Positions 9,175-14,972 of a DNA stretch of 14,972 nucleotides are shown here, in pieces. Origin of the DNA: an uncultured Clostridium sp. (GTDB lineage Bacteria; Bacillota_A; Clostridia; TANB77; CAG-508). The translations under genes and the position numbers were made by a program. The stretch's first letter is position 1. Each line of letters begins with the position of its first letter. The notes under the pieces are model-generated. The model saw nothing but the letters and a program-made list of their open reading frames with translations, did not search any database and had not been told where the DNA came from. The stretch covers positions 1-14,972 of the forward strand of contig CALIMU010000042.1 in NCBI GenBank assembly GCA_938045355.1, read 5' to 3'.

Positions 9175-9681
9175 CTATTTTTTCTTTGATAATATCATAT
9201 ACATTGATTTTCCTTCTAGTGATGGTTGTTTTGATACATCTGCAATTTCTTCTAATTCTTCTGCAAACTTAACTAATACTTCTTTACCCATATCAGTTTT
9301 AACAATTTCTCTTCCTCTAAATCTCATTGTTACTTTAACCCTATTTCCTTTATTTAAAAATTCCCTAGCATTTTTCACTTTGAAATTCATATCATGTGTT
9401 GCAATATTAGCAGATAACCTTATTTCCTTAGTCTCTGCCATTTTAGAATTTTTCTTAGATTCTTTTTGTTTTTTAGCTCTCTCAAATGCCATCTTTCCAT
9501 AATCCATTATTTTCCCTACTGGATTTGTCATATCTGGAGACACTAAAACTAAATCTAATCCCTTAGAATCTGCAATTCCTTGTGCTTTTTCTGTATCCAT
9601 TACTCCAAGTTGTTCACCATTTTCATCAATAACCTTTAATTTTTTAACCTTAATTTGGTCATTCATTATTTGTCCTTTTAT
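9175..9681 (-). CDS. infC: Translation initiation factor IF-3, probable ATA start
   Basis: IF-3 binds the 30S subunit, prevents premature 50S joining and rejects non-canonical start codons. Visible motifs are VIDENGEQLGVM, NPVGKIMDYGKMAFE, KEIRLSANIATHDMNFKVKNAREFL and VKVTMRFRGRE. An ATG at 9666 gives 163 residues, but the only strong ribosome site, GGAGG at 9692-9688, lies 22 bases before it. The same site lies 6 bases before an in-frame ATA at 9681, which gives 168 residues. Rare start codons (ATT, ATA) for infC are well known and serve autoregulation, so I prefer ATA; the ATG remains possible. It is the first gene of the operon. Confidence 0.93.
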   Translation of the reverse strand: MKGQIMNDQIKVKKLKVIDENGEQLGVMDTEKAQGIADSKGLDLVLVSPDMTNPVGKIMDYGKMAFERAKKQKESKKNSKMAETKEIRLSANIATHDMNFKVKNAREFLNKGNRVKVTMRFRGREIVKTDMGKEVLVKFAEELEEIADVSKQPSLEGKSMYMILSKKK

Positions 9682-9692
9682 ATTTTACCTCC

Positions 9693-9805
9693 AAAAAAAT
9701 AGACTTACCAAAAAAAAGAAAGTCCACATAAAATATATAACACATAACTATAACATGTGTTTTATTATTATATTATTAACCTTAGTCCTAACATATTCTT
9801 AAGGT
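9693..9805 (-). promoter_or_regulatory. Structured leader of the infC operon
   Basis: Between promoter and ribosome site the minus strand can form three hairpins: ACCTTA/TAAGGT (9805-9779), AACACAT/ATGTGTT (9761-9739) and GACTT/AAGTC (9724-9702). The last is weak and is followed by seven T, like an attenuator just before the ribosome site. Known infC-rpmI-rplT leaders in Firmicutes respond to L20 or to attenuation. The match here is by position and structure only; I have not matched it to a named leader model. Confidence 0.5.
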
Positions 9806-9834
9806 GAGATCATTTTCTTCTTTTTCGTAAGTAA

Positions 9835-9863
9835 ATAATACTATATTTCTAGCTAATTGTCAA
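9835..9863 (-). promoter_or_regulatory. Promoter of infC-rpmI-rplT
   Basis: Perfect TTGACA (9863-9858) and TATTAT (9840-9835) with 17-base spacing on the minus strand. Transcription would start near 9828, giving a leader of about 140 bases. Confidence 0.75.
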
Positions 9864-9910
9864 ATATACAGTCTGAAATTCAATTCATTCAGCATGTGTA
9901 TATTATTATA

Positions 9911-10072
9911 TTATTTATTATACAATTCTTTATTAAAATCAAACATTTCATTTTCTATTATAGTATCTAATGAAATCTGTCTATTCAAAAAATCATTTAA
10001 TCTATTATCATTAGTATAAAAATATTCATTTTTCATATTTGTATTATTTTTTTCCATCCAAGTTTCAATCAT
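9911..10072 (-). CDS. Small hypothetical protein (53 aa)
   Basis: A 53-residue ORF starting MIETWMEKNN and ending EMFDFNKELYNK, rich in Asn, acidic and aromatic residues. AAGAAGG lies 7 bases before the ATG, and the ATG follows the upstream stop by only 14 bases, so it looks like the last gene of the AAA/VWA operon. No family recognised. No clear terminator follows it before the infC promoter. Confidence 0.5.
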   Translation of the reverse strand: MIETWMEKNNTNMKNEYFYTNDNRLNDFLNRQISLDTIIENEMFDFNKELYNK

Positions 10073-10086
10073 TTTATTGCCTTCTT

Positions 10087-11028
10087 TCAAATCTTATTTA
10101 TCCCTATTTTTTGATTTAAGCATAACTTATTTGCATTTTTAATTCCTACATTTCTATTTATTTCTTCAAATATATATGTTAAATCTTTATGATATTCAAG
10201 GATCATTTTATCATCTGGATTTTCAACGATATGTATTAAATAACTTTCTATTGTTGAAAATATATCATCTCTTTTTAATTTTAGTTCATATTTCTTATCT
10301 AATATATAATTATATCTTTCATTAAATTTATCTATCATTTTTTTTGAATATTTTTTTGGATTATTCATTGCAAAATAGAATAATTTTTCTGATATTATTT
10401 TTCTAATAAATTCCACATAACACATAACTTGTGAATTCTTTACACTTATATGTCTTGCATATACAAAGTTTTCTTTTGTTTCATCTAAATATACAATTAT
10501 ATTATCATTAACTCCTAATATATCACAAACCTCATACTCTGCAAAAATATCTATTATATTTGAATAATGTCCACCATAATCTGGATATCTTCCATCTTCA
10601 TCTTCTATATAATATCCATTAGAAAAGATCTTTCCACCTCTCCTATGAATATTCACAATTTTTTCTAACTCCTTATATATCATTATTTTAAACTCTTTTA
10701 TAATTTGTTCTTTGGAATACTTTTCATCTAATTCTGTAAGCTTATTATAATTATTTGATACATGGTAATATACTTTTTTTTCATCATAATTATATTGTAC
10801 ATATATTGAATGATATTTTTCTATTTTTTTAAATGCTATAACATTTTCTTGTAAGTTATATATGTACTTCTCTAACATTGCAATACTATTTTCTTTCCCA
10901 ACTATCCTTTCCAAATGACTAGTTTTATCATACAAATAACTTACTATAATTATCTTAAAAAAACTCTCAATATTAGTTCTTTTAAAAAATCTTGTCAATC
11001 TTTTAGTTATATCTATTTTATCAATCAT
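10087..11028 (-). CDS. Hypothetical protein linked to AAA/VWA genes
   Basis: 313 residues, with AAGGAGG 4 to 5 bases before the ATG and an 18-base gap to the VWA gene, so translation is probably coupled. No signal peptide or clear membrane segment is seen. The N-terminal half contains a run of basic and aromatic residues. A glycine/tyrosine-rich middle (around 135-152, RRGGKIFSNGYYIEDEDG and YPDYGGHY) and a charged helical C-terminus follow. I do not recognise the family. By position it could be the third partner of a MoxR-VWA unit, either a client or an effector. The function is unassigned. Confidence 0.75.
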   Translation of the reverse strand: MIDKIDITKRLTRFFKRTNIESFFKIIIVSYLYDKTSHLERIVGKENSIAMLEKYIYNLQENVIAFKKIEKYHSIYVQYNYDEKKVYYHVSNNYNKLTELDEKYSKEQIIKEFKIMIYKELEKIVNIHRRGGKIFSNGYYIEDEDGRYPDYGGHYSNIIDIFAEYEVCDILGVNDNIIVYLDETKENFVYARHISVKNSQVMCYVEFIRKIISEKLFYFAMNNPKKYSKKMIDKFNERYNYILDKKYELKLKRDDIFSTIESYLIHIVENPDDKMILEYHKDLTYIFEEINRNVGIKNANKLCLNQKIGINKI

Positions 11029-11046
11029 TCTTCCTCCTTATACTTA

Positions 11047-12543
11047 TTAATCATCATAATCTCTATCATAATAATCATCTTCATCATCACGTTCATCATA
11101 ATAATTAGAACTATATTCTCCATTATGATATTTTTCTAATGTTGGATTTCCATTAATCGATACATCATATACTAATTCTGGATTATAATCACACATATTT
11201 GGATCAACCCAATCATGAGCAGTAGGATCATCCCATGAATATCTATCTTCTGTACAAAATAAATATGGAACTTTATCTGAATTACATAAACTTGCCATTT
11301 CACATATTGAAGATAACCCATCAAAATCTGCAAGAATTATTGAAAACTCTGCATCATTTGCCATCTTTGCTGCAGTTAGAGGTGTTGGACATGCAATTTT
11401 ACTTACTTCTCCTGCATTATATTTTTCTAATGTCTTCCTAGTATTATATACTTTATCTTCTACCATATCTCTACTATAGAATCCATTACCACATGCTGCT
11501 AAATGGCAATCATATCCTTGCTTTGCAAGTAATGAAACTACTTCTGGCATAAAATCTTGAAGTAACCTGTTTGAACTATTCCCATATACTCCTGATGTAT
11601 CTATAAAAAATTGAATATATCTAGCATCTTTTAAATCATATTTATCTCCCATTATTTTATAACTTTGTTTTTTTAATATATGTTCTAATATTCTTTTTTT
11701 ATCATATGTTTCACTACCATCTTGTTTATCTATTCCAGCATGTTTTGTTGCTATTTTTTTTATAATTTCAATCATATATTTTTTCAAATATTCATCTTTA
11801 TTATCTTTTTTAGCCAACTCTTCTTGTATTCTTTTTCTTTCAAACATTTCTTTTATCTGTTCTTCTAATTCTTCAGGAGTTGTAATTGGCTTTATTTTTG
11901 ATGGATTTTTACCACTACCTGTAATATAATATTCATCTTTTCTGTTATTATTTTTCTCTTCATCACTTATATCATCATTTTCGCCTATTCCACCAGTATT
12001 GTTTTTTTGTTTTCCATCTTTATTTCCTTTTTCCATTGTTCCACTATCATTAGTATCTTTTTCACCCATACCTTCTTTATTCTTGTCTCCAGTTCCTTTT
12101 CCTTGCCCTTCTTGACCATTGTTACTTCCATCATATTTGCTAGTTTCTGCATTTTCCTTGTTTTCTGACTTTTTACCTTCTTCTACCTTCTTCTCTCTAT
12201 CACTATTTTCTCCATCTTTTGCCGCATTAGGTGAATTTCTTATTTCTTTAGAAGCTTCATCTCCTCCATGTGATTCTTCTGTGTCCTTACTTGTAGGCTC
12301 ATGAACTTCTTGTGTTTCTTTAGCATCTTCTGGTGATTCTAAAGATTTATCTTCTTTTTCATACTCCATTTTTTCTTCTTGATCGTTATTTTTTACTACT
12401 TCTTCTTGTATTTCTTCAATAGTGTAATTTTTTTCTAATTCTTCCTCTTCTTCAAGACTTTTTTCTCCTATATTTCTTTGTTCTTCAATTACTTTTTCTT
12501 CTATCTCCCTAAACAATTTATCAATATTAACTTTAAAAATCAT
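11047..12543 (-). CDS. VWA-domain protein with long acidic linker
   Basis: 498 residues. Residues 1-20 form a short conserved start (MIFKVNIDKLF). Residues about 20-205 are a low-complexity linker rich in Glu, Lys, Asn and Gly, followed by a helical segment and a C-terminal VWA-like domain (about 308-470). The MIDAS site is degenerate: D315-T-S-G-V319, where the third position is Val in place of Ser. Thr387 and the ADFD motif (405-408) could supply further ligands. The tail is a run of Asp and Tyr. MoxR-type AAA+ ATPases commonly act with VWA proteins on a third protein, and this gene follows such an ATPase. Its first about 140 codons are duplicated upstream (13222-13584). Confidence 0.8.
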   Translation of the reverse strand: MIFKVNIDKLFREIEEKVIEEQRNIGEKSLEEEEELEKNYTIEEIQEEVVKNNDQEEKMEYEKEDKSLESPEDAKETQEVHEPTSKDTEESHGGDEASKEIRNSPNAAKDGENSDREKKVEEGKKSENKENAETSKYDGSNNGQEGQGKGTGDKNKEGMGEKDTNDSGTMEKGNKDGKQKNNTGGIGENDDISDEEKNNNRKDEYYITGSGKNPSKIKPITTPEELEEQIKEMFERKRIQEELAKKDNKDEYLKKYMIEIIKKIATKHAGIDKQDGSETYDKKRILEHILKKQSYKIMGDKYDLKDARYIQFFIDTSGVYGNSSNRLLQDFMPEVVSLLAKQGYDCHLAACGNGFYSRDMVEDKVYNTRKTLEKYNAGEVSKIACPTPLTAAKMANDAEFSIILADFDGLSSICEMASLCNSDKVPYLFCTEDRYSWDDPTAHDWVDPNMCDYNPELVYDVSINGNPTLEKYHNGEYSSNYYDERDDEDDYYDRDYDD

Positions 12544-12670
12544 AATATTAATTTTCCCTACTCTCTCTCTTTTTCAGATTTATCATAATCTTCATCTATT
12601 TCATATACTAATTCTACATTTGCATCATCAACAATTTTCTCATTAACTTCTTGTTCTTCTATTTTTTCCC
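12108..12670 (-). repeat. Duplicated segment, copy B (ATPase tail + VWA N-terminus)
   Basis: This stretch matches 13222-13690 in order and orientation. It contains a degraded copy of the ATPase C-terminal tail, the spacer AAATTAATATTATG, and the N-terminus of the VWA gene. Identity is very high over about 12200-12360, for example SLESPEDAKETQEVHEPTSK, which is identical in both. The ATPase tail part has diverged more. The outer limits are approximate. Confidence 0.85.
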
Positions 12671-12675
12671 TTGCC
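12558..12675 (-). pseudogene. Remnant of the AAA+ ATPase C-terminal tail
   Basis: An open stretch without a start ends YEIDEDYDKSEKERE-stop, closely resembling the tail YEVDEDYEKDEKER-stop of the ATPase at 13602-14933. It stands in the same position relative to the VWA gene. It is the tail half of a duplicated ATPase-VWA junction. Confidence 0.75.
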
Positions 12676-12724
12676 TAAACTCTTCAAATCTATCTAATGA
12701 ACCAACACAATGCTGTAATTTCAC

Positions 12725-12796
12725 CTATGCTTGTTTAGATGACATTGCACTAATCAGAATATCCTCTGAAGAAGTAATAATTCCCATACCGCACAT
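12725..12796 (-). CDS. Short ORF after the immunity-like gene (uncertain)
   Basis: 23 codons from ATG at 12796 (MCGMGIITSSEDILIS...) preceded by GAGGTG, ending at a TAG. The same frame stays open after the TAG for about 20 more codons (VKLQHCVGSLDRFEEF), so it may be the remnant of a longer small gene broken by a nonsense change. It came with the inserted cassette, as it is absent from copy A. No family recognised. Confidence 0.3.
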   Translation of the reverse strand: MCGMGIITSSEDILISAMSSKQA

Positions 12797-12802
12797 CACC
12801 TC

Positions 12803-13213
12803 TCAATCTAAATACTTGCTTTGCCACTCCATAATAAAGCGTGAATCATAGCTTTCTATATCATCATATCCATAATCAGCATTATATGTGCCATCTCCCT
12901 CAAGGATATAGCTAAACGATGTCCAAGAATCATTTACTTGTTTACACAGAGTGTGTAATTCCTTACACAAATCTTCAATATTAATAATGGCATCATCATA
13001 TCGTTCTGTATCCCATGATAACTTAACCAAATCGGAATAATCATCCTCATCTTTATTCAACACAAAGAATTGAAGATGCGTTACATTAGATATTTCAATA
13101 AAATACCCGATCACAACTTTTTCCCAACCATTCTCCAACACAGGCAGAACTGCATTTCCAATTTTTTGCATTAAGTTGTTCAATGCTTGCTTATTTTCTC
13201 GTATATCTGACAT
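12803..13213 (-). CDS. YezG-like (DUF600) immunity/antitoxin protein
   Basis: 136 residues from the ATG at 13213, with AAGGAGG 7 bases upstream. Upstream starts in the same frame lie in duplicated VWA sequence and are rejected. The pattern ENGWEKVVIGYFIEIS, a central acidic helix, then DSWTSFSYILEGDGTYNADYGYDD and a terminal KYL resembles YezG/DUF600 proteins. Some of these are immunity proteins for LXG-type toxins (YeeF) in Bacillus. The assignment is by remembered pattern, so moderate. No toxin gene is next to it, which makes it an orphan immunity candidate. Its base composition is visibly less AT-rich than its neighbours, and it lies exactly between the two copies of a duplicated segment, so it was probably acquired. 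Confidence 0.65.
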   Translation of the reverse strand: MSDIRENKQALNNLMQKIGNAVLPVLENGWEKVVIGYFIEISNVTHLQFFVLNKDEDDYSDLVKLSWDTERYDDAIINIEDLCKELHTLCKQVNDSWTSFSYILEGDGTYNADYGYDDIESYDSRFIMEWQSKYLD

Positions 13214-13221
13214 TTTACTTT

Positions 13222-13690
13222 CCTCCTTCTTATCCATTGTTACTTCCTTCATATTTATTGGTTTCTGCATTTTCTTCATTCTCATTCTTTTTCCCTTCTT
13301 CTACTTTTTTCTCTCTGACTATTTTCTCCATCTTTCGCTGCGTTAGGAGAATCCTTTATTTCTTTAGAAGCTTCATCTCCTCCATGTGATTCTTCAGTTT
13401 CCTTACTTGTCGGTTCATGAACTTCTTGTGTTTCTTTAGCATCTTCTGGTGATTCTAAAGATTTATCCTCTTTTTCATATTCTAATTCTTCATCTTGTTT
13501 TTGTTTTTCTATGTTTTTTCGTTCCTCTATTATTTTTTCTTCTAATTCTCCAAACAATTTATCAATATTAACTTTAAAAATCATAATATTAATTTTCCTT
13601 ACTATCTCTCTTTTTCATCTTTTTCATAATCTTCATCAACTTCATATTCTTCTACTGTTTCTTCTATTTGGTCTTCTTTTTCTATATCTT
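13222..13690 (-). repeat. Duplicated segment, copy A (ATPase tail + VWA N-terminus)
   Basis: Partner of 12108-12670. It carries the end of the intact ATPase gene, the same 17-base spacer, and a truncated VWA N-terminus. Similarity ends at about 13222, a few bases before the start of the YezG-like gene, which marks the cassette boundary. Confidence 0.85.
13282..13584 (-). pseudogene. Truncated, frameshifted copy of the VWA gene N-terminus
   Basis: 100 codons starting MIFKVNIDKLF and continuing SLESPEDAKETQEVHEPTSK as in the intact VWA gene. After DGENS it differs from the intact copy by a 2-base deletion (AGTCAGAGAG against AGTGATAGAGAG) and runs into a stop. Relative to the full copy it also lacks about 15 residues near position 30-60. 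It has no VWA domain, so it cannot replace the intact gene, but it keeps a start codon and could make a short acidic peptide. Confidence 0.8.
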
Positions 13691-14933
13691 CCTTATTTTG
13701 TTGACACCTTTCATATTTTTCAATTTCACTTCTTGTATCAGAATCTAAAAAAATGTATGTTTTTTCATTTTTTTCTAAAACCTTAAATAATCCATTTTTT
13801 ACTAATCCAAACTTTGTTCCTTGCTTATCTTCAACATTTCCAGCCCACACAATATCTTCATCTGTCATTTTTTCTTTTTCTTTTTCAAATTCAAACCATC
13901 CTGCATAACCTGTAAAATCTACTCCTTCTTCCCTTAAAAGTTTCAACTTTTCCAGTGTAGGTACAACAACATATAATTTTCTTTCTAATTCTCCATAATT
14001 TTCTTTTTCTTCTGAAACAAATTCATATTCTTTACTGTGTTTGTTCAAAAAGTTATTCCATGCCTCAGCATCACATTCATATAAGTCGGTTCTAATTTCT
14101 ATCTTACATTTTTGTAAATCATTAATATGAACTTCAAAATTTTCATCATCTATTTCTCTCATTTTTTGTAAATCATCAAGTGTATTTATTTCAAGTTCTC
14201 CCAGATTTATATATTGTGATAATGCTTGTTCGTCTATTTTTTCATCTAAAACCTCTAAATCCTCCAAATACTGCCTCGCCTGTCTTATTGAAAAATCTGG
14301 ACATTTATCATATACATATCCTAAATAATGATTTTTAGGTAATCCTAATATTTCTAAAAATAATCCCTTTTCTGGTCTTGGAACTTCAACTCTTTTACTT
14401 CTATTTAAAAGAGCATCATCAATTTCTCTTTTATCATTTGATGTTATAAATGTGTAAATTGAATGTTCACCTTTTGTATATGTATCAGTTCCTGTAGTTA
14501 ATCTACCATTTTCCAAAAAATCTAATAAAAATGAATCTACCTCAGGTCTTGCTTTATCAAGTTCATCTATAACAAGAACTACTGGGCCTTCTTTTGAACT
14601 ATTTAAAGCTTGTAAAAGTACACCCTCTTTTAATGATTTAGCTGGATCTTGTTTAATAACCCCTTCTATGTTTACATCATATTGAAAATTTTCTGTTCCC
14701 ATTCTAGGAAAACATTGAACAAATTTTTCATCTGCTCCAATCATCTTTGCAAAAGTTTCTGCTAAAAAAGTTTTACCTGCACCAGACTTTCCTTGTAGAA
14801 GTAATGTTGGAATACTTTTCCTATTTCTTTTACCTGCTTCATTAAATAATAATACTAATTTTGCTAAATCTTTAGATGCAAAATATCCATGTTCTTTTAA
14901 TTTCTGTTGTATTTCATCTATTTTTTCTGACAT
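13602..14933 (-). CDS. MoxR-type AAA+ ATPase
   Basis: 443 residues with GAGAGG 7 bases before the ATG. Walker A is GKSGAGKT (48-55), Walker B VLVIDELD (119-126), sensor 1 TSND (around 164-167), and the arginine-finger region LLNRSKR (175-181). The arrangement resembles MoxR ATPases, which remodel partner proteins together with VWA proteins. The C-terminal half (about 230-400) carries a long acidic/aromatic region, with YAGWFEFEKEKEK and FGLVKNGLFKVL, that I do not recognise. The tail is almost entirely Glu, Asp and Lys. It is the first gene of the operon in this window; its promoter probably lies at or beyond the right edge. No zero-frame CGG. Confidence 0.88.
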   Translation of the reverse strand: MSEKIDEIQQKLKEHGYFASKDLAKLVLLFNEAGKRNRKSIPTLLLQGKSGAGKTFLAETFAKMIGADEKFVQCFPRMGTENFQYDVNIEGVIKQDPAKSLKEGVLLQALNSSKEGPVVLVIDELDKARPEVDSFLLDFLENGRLTTGTDTYTKGEHSIYTFITSNDKREIDDALLNRSKRVEVPRPEKGLFLEILGLPKNHYLGYVYDKCPDFSIRQARQYLEDLEVLDEKIDEQALSQYINLGELEINTLDDLQKMREIDDENFEVHINDLQKCKIEIRTDLYECDAEAWNNFLNKHSKEYEFVSEEKENYGELERKLYVVVPTLEKLKLLREEGVDFTGYAGWFEFEKEKEKMTDEDIVWAGNVEDKQGTKFGLVKNGLFKVLEKNEKTYIFLDSDTRSEIEKYERCQQNKEDIEKEDQIEETVEEYEVDEDYEKDEKER

Positions 14934-14972
14934 ATTCTAACCTCTCATATATTTTATATAATCATATATTAT

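Noticed and set aside
9864..9910. Hairpin CTGAA/TTCAG after the 53-aa ORF as a terminator
   Set aside because: Only five base pairs and no T-run follows it.
13213..13285. Upstream start at 13285 for the YezG-like gene
   Set aside because: The first 24 codons are duplicated VWA sequence in a shifted frame; a strong ribosome site sits directly before the ATG at 13213.

Overview
The window is strongly AT-rich, with dense short-spaced operons, good Shine-Dalgarno sites and clear -10/-35 boxes. It looks like a low-GC Gram-positive (Firmicutes, probably clostridial) chromosome. Most genes are on the minus strand.

Layout. (1) 98-814: an isolated hypothetical gene with its own promoter and a bidirectional terminator. 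(2) 7413-936, minus: a tight operon of cysteine desulfurase, mnmA, truA and dnaE. Here sulfur transfer and tRNA modification sit upstream of the replicative polymerase. (3) 7484-8086, plus: a divergent two-TM hypothetical protein. (4) 8164-8452, minus: three tRNA genes (Leu-UAA, Tyr-GUA and one with a CAU anticodon), with a promoter upstream and a terminator downstream. (5) 9681-8581, minus: infC-rpmI-rplT with a structured leader; infC probably starts at ATA. (6) 14933-9911, minus: a MoxR-type AAA+ ATPase, a VWA-domain protein with a long acidic linker, a hypothetical protein and a small ORF. In the middle of this operon the junction between the ATPase tail and the VWA N-terminus is duplicated, and a YezG/DUF600-like immunity gene lies between the two copies.

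The main observation is in the mnmA-truA-dnaE operon. Each of these three genes is split by apparent +1 frameshifts, ten in total (1 in mnmA, 5 in truA, 4 in dnaE). At all ten sites the zero-frame codon is CGG followed by N. Skipping the single C restores the frame and places a glycine (GGN) at a position conserved in the family. With all ten C bases skipped, the products are 369, 259 and 1098 residues, uninterrupted and of normal family length. In these genes CGG never occurs in the zero frame except at such sites. The other core genes (nifS-like, infC, rpmI, rplT) and the ATPase/VWA genes have no in-frame CGG. The only exception is one CGG in the isolated gene at 98-814. I infer that CGG is unassigned or very poorly decoded in this organism and triggers recruitment of tRNA-Gly in the +1 frame, so that C insertions before GGN codons are tolerated. 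Sequence alone cannot exclude RNA editing or an assembly artefact, but random indels would not give this pattern.
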